Source: Corella eumyota
Taxonomy: Eukaryota; Chordata; Ascidiacea; Phlebobranchia; Corellidae
DNA length: 64,000 bases
Reading direction: 5' to 3'
Assembly: GCA_963082875.1 (NCBI GenBank)
Contig: OY720098.1
Coordinates: 18,662,001 to 18,726,000, forward strand
Below are positions 59,384 to 64,000 of the stretch, in pieces (within the stretch, counting starts at the first letter, position 1; every line of letters starts with the position of its first letter). Both the position numbers and the translations under genes were made by a program. The notes under the pieces are model-generated. The model did no database searches and was not told where the DNA came from. It was given only the letters and a program-made list of their open reading frames with translations.

Positions 59384-62300
59384 CTGAGCAAATGTTGTGG
59401 ATAGTCCAATCTCGCATTGATGTAATTCGTTGTTGACGCTTGAGTTACCTCCTAAAAAAATTTAAAATTTTTGTTTAAAAATTAATAAGTTATTGTAATT
59501 GTTGTAGTATATTTATATTAAGTATTTGTTAATGGTGATACCAAATGCTTGGCATACAGAAGTTAATTTTTATAATATTTCGTTAACTATTTGTGATTAC
59601 AATTTCCAAACTTGGTTATGATAGGGTTATTTTTGTAGAACAATTTTAATAATTTTATTAACATGAAAAAAATTAATTTGAAATCTTAAAAATTGGTTTG
59701 TTGTTGTGTCTTTAATAATAAAATTGTAACGTTATTCGTATGGAAAAATAAGTTACAAAAAACGTTAAACAACGTTTATAACCTACCATCAAGAATTTGA
59801 ATATCATTTTGTATTTGGCCAACAATACTTGCTAAACCATCGAAATTTTCAACTGTTTTAACCCGGTCAGGTGACCCGGCAATTAGATCCAATTCACTTT
59901 TAATAAATTCATTTCCCACACCGACCGCAAACGATTCAACGCCCGACTCTCTAGCGTAGTTGGTGGCGGAAGGCAAATACCTGTTTTCAAATATAGAATA
60001 GTTATGATCACATATATAATTGAAAAAGTGTAAAAAAGGTAGTTTGACAATTGTTTTTTTGATTTTTGTTTAAGAATATTACTTTTTTAGCGTATAGTAA
60101 GTCATTTAAAGTAGATACATACATCAAAAATTGTTTTTCTTTATTGTTTCTATATATATATAAATACTATTTTTTTATTGATTTTAAAAAGTTGAATTTA
60201 TAGTACGTTATTGGTTTTTAAATAGTCCAATGCAATTTAATATAAAACGCAACAATTTAGGCAGCTCGTGGACTAATCTCATAATAATTAAGTGTAAGTA
60301 TCTAATGATAATTGATATTTAATTACTAACTCAACATCAGTAGATTTTCCATCTGTTAGCAAAATCATAACTCTTCTTGCTTCTGGGTATCTGCTCATGT
60401 TGCCTTTAAAATCTTCGTTTACAGTTTTAATAATAGCACTTGCAGTATACGTACTTCCCTTTGCATACTAAATGTTGTAAAATATAAAAGTTAGAAAGAT
60501 TTACTTTTGTTGAAAACTTGTTCTTGTGACTGAGACTTTGTAACGAAGTATTTGGTCAAGTTTAATCAGAAACTGTTTGAGATAAACTACAAAGATTTGT
60601 TTTTTTACCAACTAATGTCTTTGATGTAATTAATTTGGATTAACTTTATGTTCTTTGTTTAATGCGATATATATTAATCGTATCATGTTAAAGTTATTTA
60701 AGATTTTTTTTTATAAAGATGTTACCAAGGCTTGTGTTAAGTACCTTGATTCGATCAATAGCTAGATCAAACTTTTGTTTGTTTTTGTATTGACCCAACC
60801 CGACTTCAGTTTTTATATAAGTACGTCTTTTTGATGCCGACGAATATTGTACCTAAATAAGATTGCAGTTTTGTTATACTTTATATTAAATAAATATTAC
60901 AATAACTTTATAAGCACCCTTTAAATTAAAAAAAAATCCTTGTGAATTTTAGCTAAAAATTTTTATACACTTCTTTAAGTTAATTTTCTATTAACGTTGC
61001 TTAACTAGTAATCATATTTAAAATTTCAAATTGGGTTAAATTTTTTAGCATAGGTTTTAAGACTTACTCTTTCTTATAGATTTCTTAATTTAAGTTTATT
61101 TTAAATGCACTTACCACCCCAACATGTACAGCATCTAATATGTTAAACCCATCTACAACATCTTTAATCCAATCTAAAACTTTGATAAAACTTGCGTTTG
61201 TAACTGAATTTGAACCGTCTACCACAAACATAAGGTCTACTTTTTTGTTACCGCAACCTAAAGTTAATTGGTTATTACTAATTATTAAAAAGGATACAAT
61301 TATAAAAGAATTTATTGTTTATACATTTATGTTATCCTAGTTTATTAATTTGTAATTTTTTTTTTAAGTTTTGGGAATTTAAAATTTTCAATAGTTTGTG
61401 TTTTTTGAAAGTACATGTAATATTGTTTTTTTTTTAATATTGTGTTTTAAACGTGTTAATATTATATTAATTTTATTATTTAATCTTATTAGATTTTTTT
61501 GGTAAGTGTATATGTTTTACCTCTATCGCAAGGTGATAGTTTTCTCCAATTGCCTTTAAAGTTGTCAGTAGTTGAGATATAACAAGCACCAACTGCATGG
61601 TAACTTACCAAACAATCTCGCATTTGAAGAGGTGCGCACACCTAGAAATATTTAATTTAATTTAAATCGTGCCCAAATTATTAGTTGTTTTAGTCTTGAC
61701 GTTGTTAAACATTGTTAAATATATATATGTTAGTATTTGAACTAAAGTAAAACAATAAGTTGTGCAAGAGCGTGTCAACCAAAATGTTAAGTAAAACAGG
61801 GGTAACATTTACATTCTTATTTTTATTGAATTAAGACCTTGGGTTCAGATTAAGCACGACGTTTGCAGCATTAATTTCTGCACGTTTTAATAACACTTAG
61901 ATCGACAAATAATTAAATACATTAAACAGAAACCTTAACCAAAACCCCCTGTTTAACATCCGACTTACGGTTATTTGATTGCTTGCTATTGTGTTGCCCT
62001 TATGCAAGGCTGTCGACATTGTTAATCCTTCCCGTTTTAAAATATCAAAAGGTCCGGCGTGTGTCGTTACCATTACCTGGTTAGTTAGGTTCATGTGAAT
62101 GTCATCGTAATCTTGTGACGTATTAGTATAATCCCCTTAATTATATAATCACCAAGATAAGTAATAAAACATACTTTATTTAATCTTACCGTTTAAATTT
62201 CAAGTTCTTATCTTCTTATATTACTGTTTGGCATTTTACCGTTTAGATTTAAGGATTTTATTTTCCCAATATACATTTTATGTCTTTAAATACACCCCTT

Positions 62301-63022
62301 TAAGTCACGTAAAGTACATTGCTTAGTAAGTACCAGTTTTAGAAAAAAAGCTTTTTTATACCAACACAGTTAGATAAATTATTTTTTAAACAATATAAAG
62401 CTGTATTTGTACATTAGAAATTTTTTTTTATTTTTTGTTATACTCACTTTGATAACTATATAGACTTCCATGCTGTGTTTGATTTAGTTTAACGTCATTA
62501 TTTTCTTGTGTTGGGGCTCCAATTATAAATCTAAAAGTTAATTTATTTTTTTTATTTTAACAAGATTTTTGGAGTATACTTTTAGCAATGTGTTTAAAAT
62601 ATTTAGTAAACTTGTTTTTATCTACAGTAAGCAGTGTAGTAGCATAACTTTTCTTTTTATTACATGTGTTGACGTATAGGTTTTTAAATCCATTGAATTA
62701 TTTACAAAACTTTTTACATTCAACATATGTTAAATTTCAGTAATAAGAAAATGGCTTGAAAAAATAGTTTGATTTATTTAATTCCGTACAATGTTGGTAT
62801 AAATAAAAAATTTCTACTAATAGTTTAATTTAAAAGCTTGTTAACTAACCTTAAATTGTCATCCAAATTTTGAATTAAAACATTGTATCCAAAAAAGTAG
62901 TTTTGGTTATCTGTATTTGATTTTCTAATTGTTCGTGTTAATTTTCGACCTGTTTCAATGTTGAAAGCTTGCATACAACTAAAAATCGACCAACACAACA
63001 ATACTGGTAAAGTCAAACCCAT
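59384..63022 (-). CDS. Second integrin alpha head cassette (signal peptide, propeller start, I domain)
   Basis: Exons: 63022-62850, 62530-62448, 62135-61969, 61641-61521, 61257-61115, 60852-60745, 60467-60331, 59980-59787, 59451-59384; 398 codons, no in-frame stop, leaving in phase 0 at CAG|GTTTAT. It encodes a signal peptide (MGLTLPVLLCWSIFSCMQA), the start of the propeller (FIIGAPT) and an I domain with MIDAS residues DGSNS, TYTAS and LLTDG. Exon borders and sizes match the gene B head cassette (143 and 137 nt exons identical in length). Its I domain is about 60% identical to that one by eye. No propeller, leg or membrane exons follow before the gene B start at 58276. It is either an alternative head spliced to the shared body at 52103 or a head-only partial duplicate. 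Confidence 0.85.
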
Positions 63023-63866
63023 ATTGCAATTGTTGTTTTTAAAAATATTTCTTTGTTACTGTTCTTCTAGGTAGCTTACATGTACCTATATTTCTATATC
63101 ACCTTGATCGTTCTTTTTAGACCTGTAGAGACGTATTTCTTAAACTGGCAGGGGCCTTGCTTTTTTAATTGTTCACGGTATACCACTTTTTTGATACATA
63201 AGCCGTTATAATTTTACATTTCTTTTCTGTGACCTCATTTTTTTCTTTATTTCCCTTTTTATGCCATCGACGTCACATGTAAATCTTTACATAGGATTTA
63301 CTACAGCGACCACTATAATGACGTCATTTTGATTGACTTTTTACCGAAATTCAATAGGTTTCAATAAGTGACGTAAAGATACACCTATTGCTATATTATT
63401 CAATAAAATAATTTAAAAATACTTCAGTTTCATGACGATTAGGTGAAATTTTTTTTAAACTTTCATTATTTTTATAACGTAAGAAAACCATTTACAACAT
63501 TTCTACAGATTCTTTTTATAGATTTAATATTTTTACTGAACTTTAACTAATGTTTAATACAAAAAAAGTCTTTCCAATACTATTCTATAAAAACGCTATT
63601 TGATCTACGTTTTAGTGTCCAACGATAATCAGTTTCATTTACAAACAAGTTATTCAAATATAGATGAATGTTTTAGTCGCTTTCTTAGTCGGAAATGTCA
63701 GATTTTGATCCCCAGTTTTACGATTATTTGATGGGTGGTCATTTTATTTTGTTTGTTTTAAAATTAATCTGACATATAGGCATCCGACATTCATATTAAT
63801 AAAAATTTGTTATTATCGCGTATAGGGTTTAGTCATTATATATATAGAAATTTAATTACGTTCGTG

Positions 63867-63902
<36 letters not shown>

Positions 63903-64000
63903 CACGAACGTAATTAAATTTCTATATATAGACTCCATATATATATATATATATATATATGGAGAGAAAGATTTTTAGTATAAATATATATATATATATA
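63023..64000. other. Upstream flank of the second head cassette; AT-rich, two palindromes
   Basis: No gene seen. 63839-63930 is a perfect 92-bp palindrome whose arms share TTTAATTACGTTCGTGTAAA and meet in a TA run. 63933-63964 is a second, 32-bp palindrome (CTCCATAT...ATATGGAG). A CRE-like ATGACGTCAT lies near 63320 on the promoter side of the cassette. Confidence 0.8.

Noticed and set aside
59384-63022. Calling the second head cassette a pseudogene
   Set aside because: No in-frame stops or broken splice sites were found, phases close over nine exons and all MIDAS residues are kept. Missing body exons alone do not prove loss of function given the shared phase with 52103.

Overview
The window looks like nuclear DNA of a tunicate, most likely the sea squirt Ciona. 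The evidence is AT-rich DNA with compact genes of many short exons and small introns, I-domain integrin alpha genes of the ascidian kind, and dozens of copies of a tRNA-derived SINE that resembles the composite SINE described from Ciona (Cics-1, recalled from memory and not searched). Nothing bacterial or viral was recognised. Exons were assembled by hand from GT/AG sites and reading phase. In every multi-exon model the phases close and the summed length is a multiple of three.

Layout. (1) 308-11319, + strand: 3' part of a MAP3K4 (MEKK4)-type MAP kinase kinase kinase, whose 5' end lies outside the window. (2) About 11.4-14.2 kb: no gene seen; islands rich in CCAAT/ATTGG boxes. (3) Two unrecognised minus-strand genes: a 218-residue protein (14368-15485) and a 100-residue protein (15764-16422). 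The second is head-to-head with (4) a + strand mitochondrial uncoupling-protein-like SLC25 carrier (17130-20402) that has an unusually long first matrix loop. (5) 21643-33340, + strand: a complete 29-exon integrin alpha with an inserted I domain. (6) 33.4-37.1 kb: no gene seen. (7) Two unrecognised + strand genes in tandem (37111-40292 and 40981-42102), separated by a small terminal-inverted-repeat element. (8) 43652-63022, minus strand: a second integrin alpha locus, convergent with the preceding genes.

The second integrin locus is the most interesting part. One set of 20 body exons (43652-52103) encodes the rest of the propeller, the legs, the membrane segment and the tail. Upstream lie two complete 9-exon cassettes (53752-58276 and 59384-63022), each encoding a signal peptide, the start of the propeller and an I domain with intact metal-site residues. 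Both cassettes end in phase 0, and so do two small exons (52397-52543) lying behind a promoter-like, NRF1/CRE/CCAAT-bearing region near 53.2 kb. All three could splice to the same first body exon. The locus therefore looks like one integrin with interchangeable ligand-binding heads, or else a full gene beside a head-only partial duplicate. In addition, one 156-bp stretch of a propeller exon encodes exactly the same 52 residues in the + and - strand integrin genes although the rest has diverged to roughly half identity, which suggests local gene conversion.

Repeats. The main SINE is dense from 0 to 39 kb, including about ten copies in introns of the first integrin gene, but is nearly absent from 39 to 64 kb. 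Further elements are a second tRNA-like SINE family (2 copies), a roughly 380-bp hairpin-bearing element (2 inverted copies), a roughly 190-bp element (4 copies), a TA-flanked TIR element, several minisatellites, and a perfect 92-bp palindrome near the right edge.
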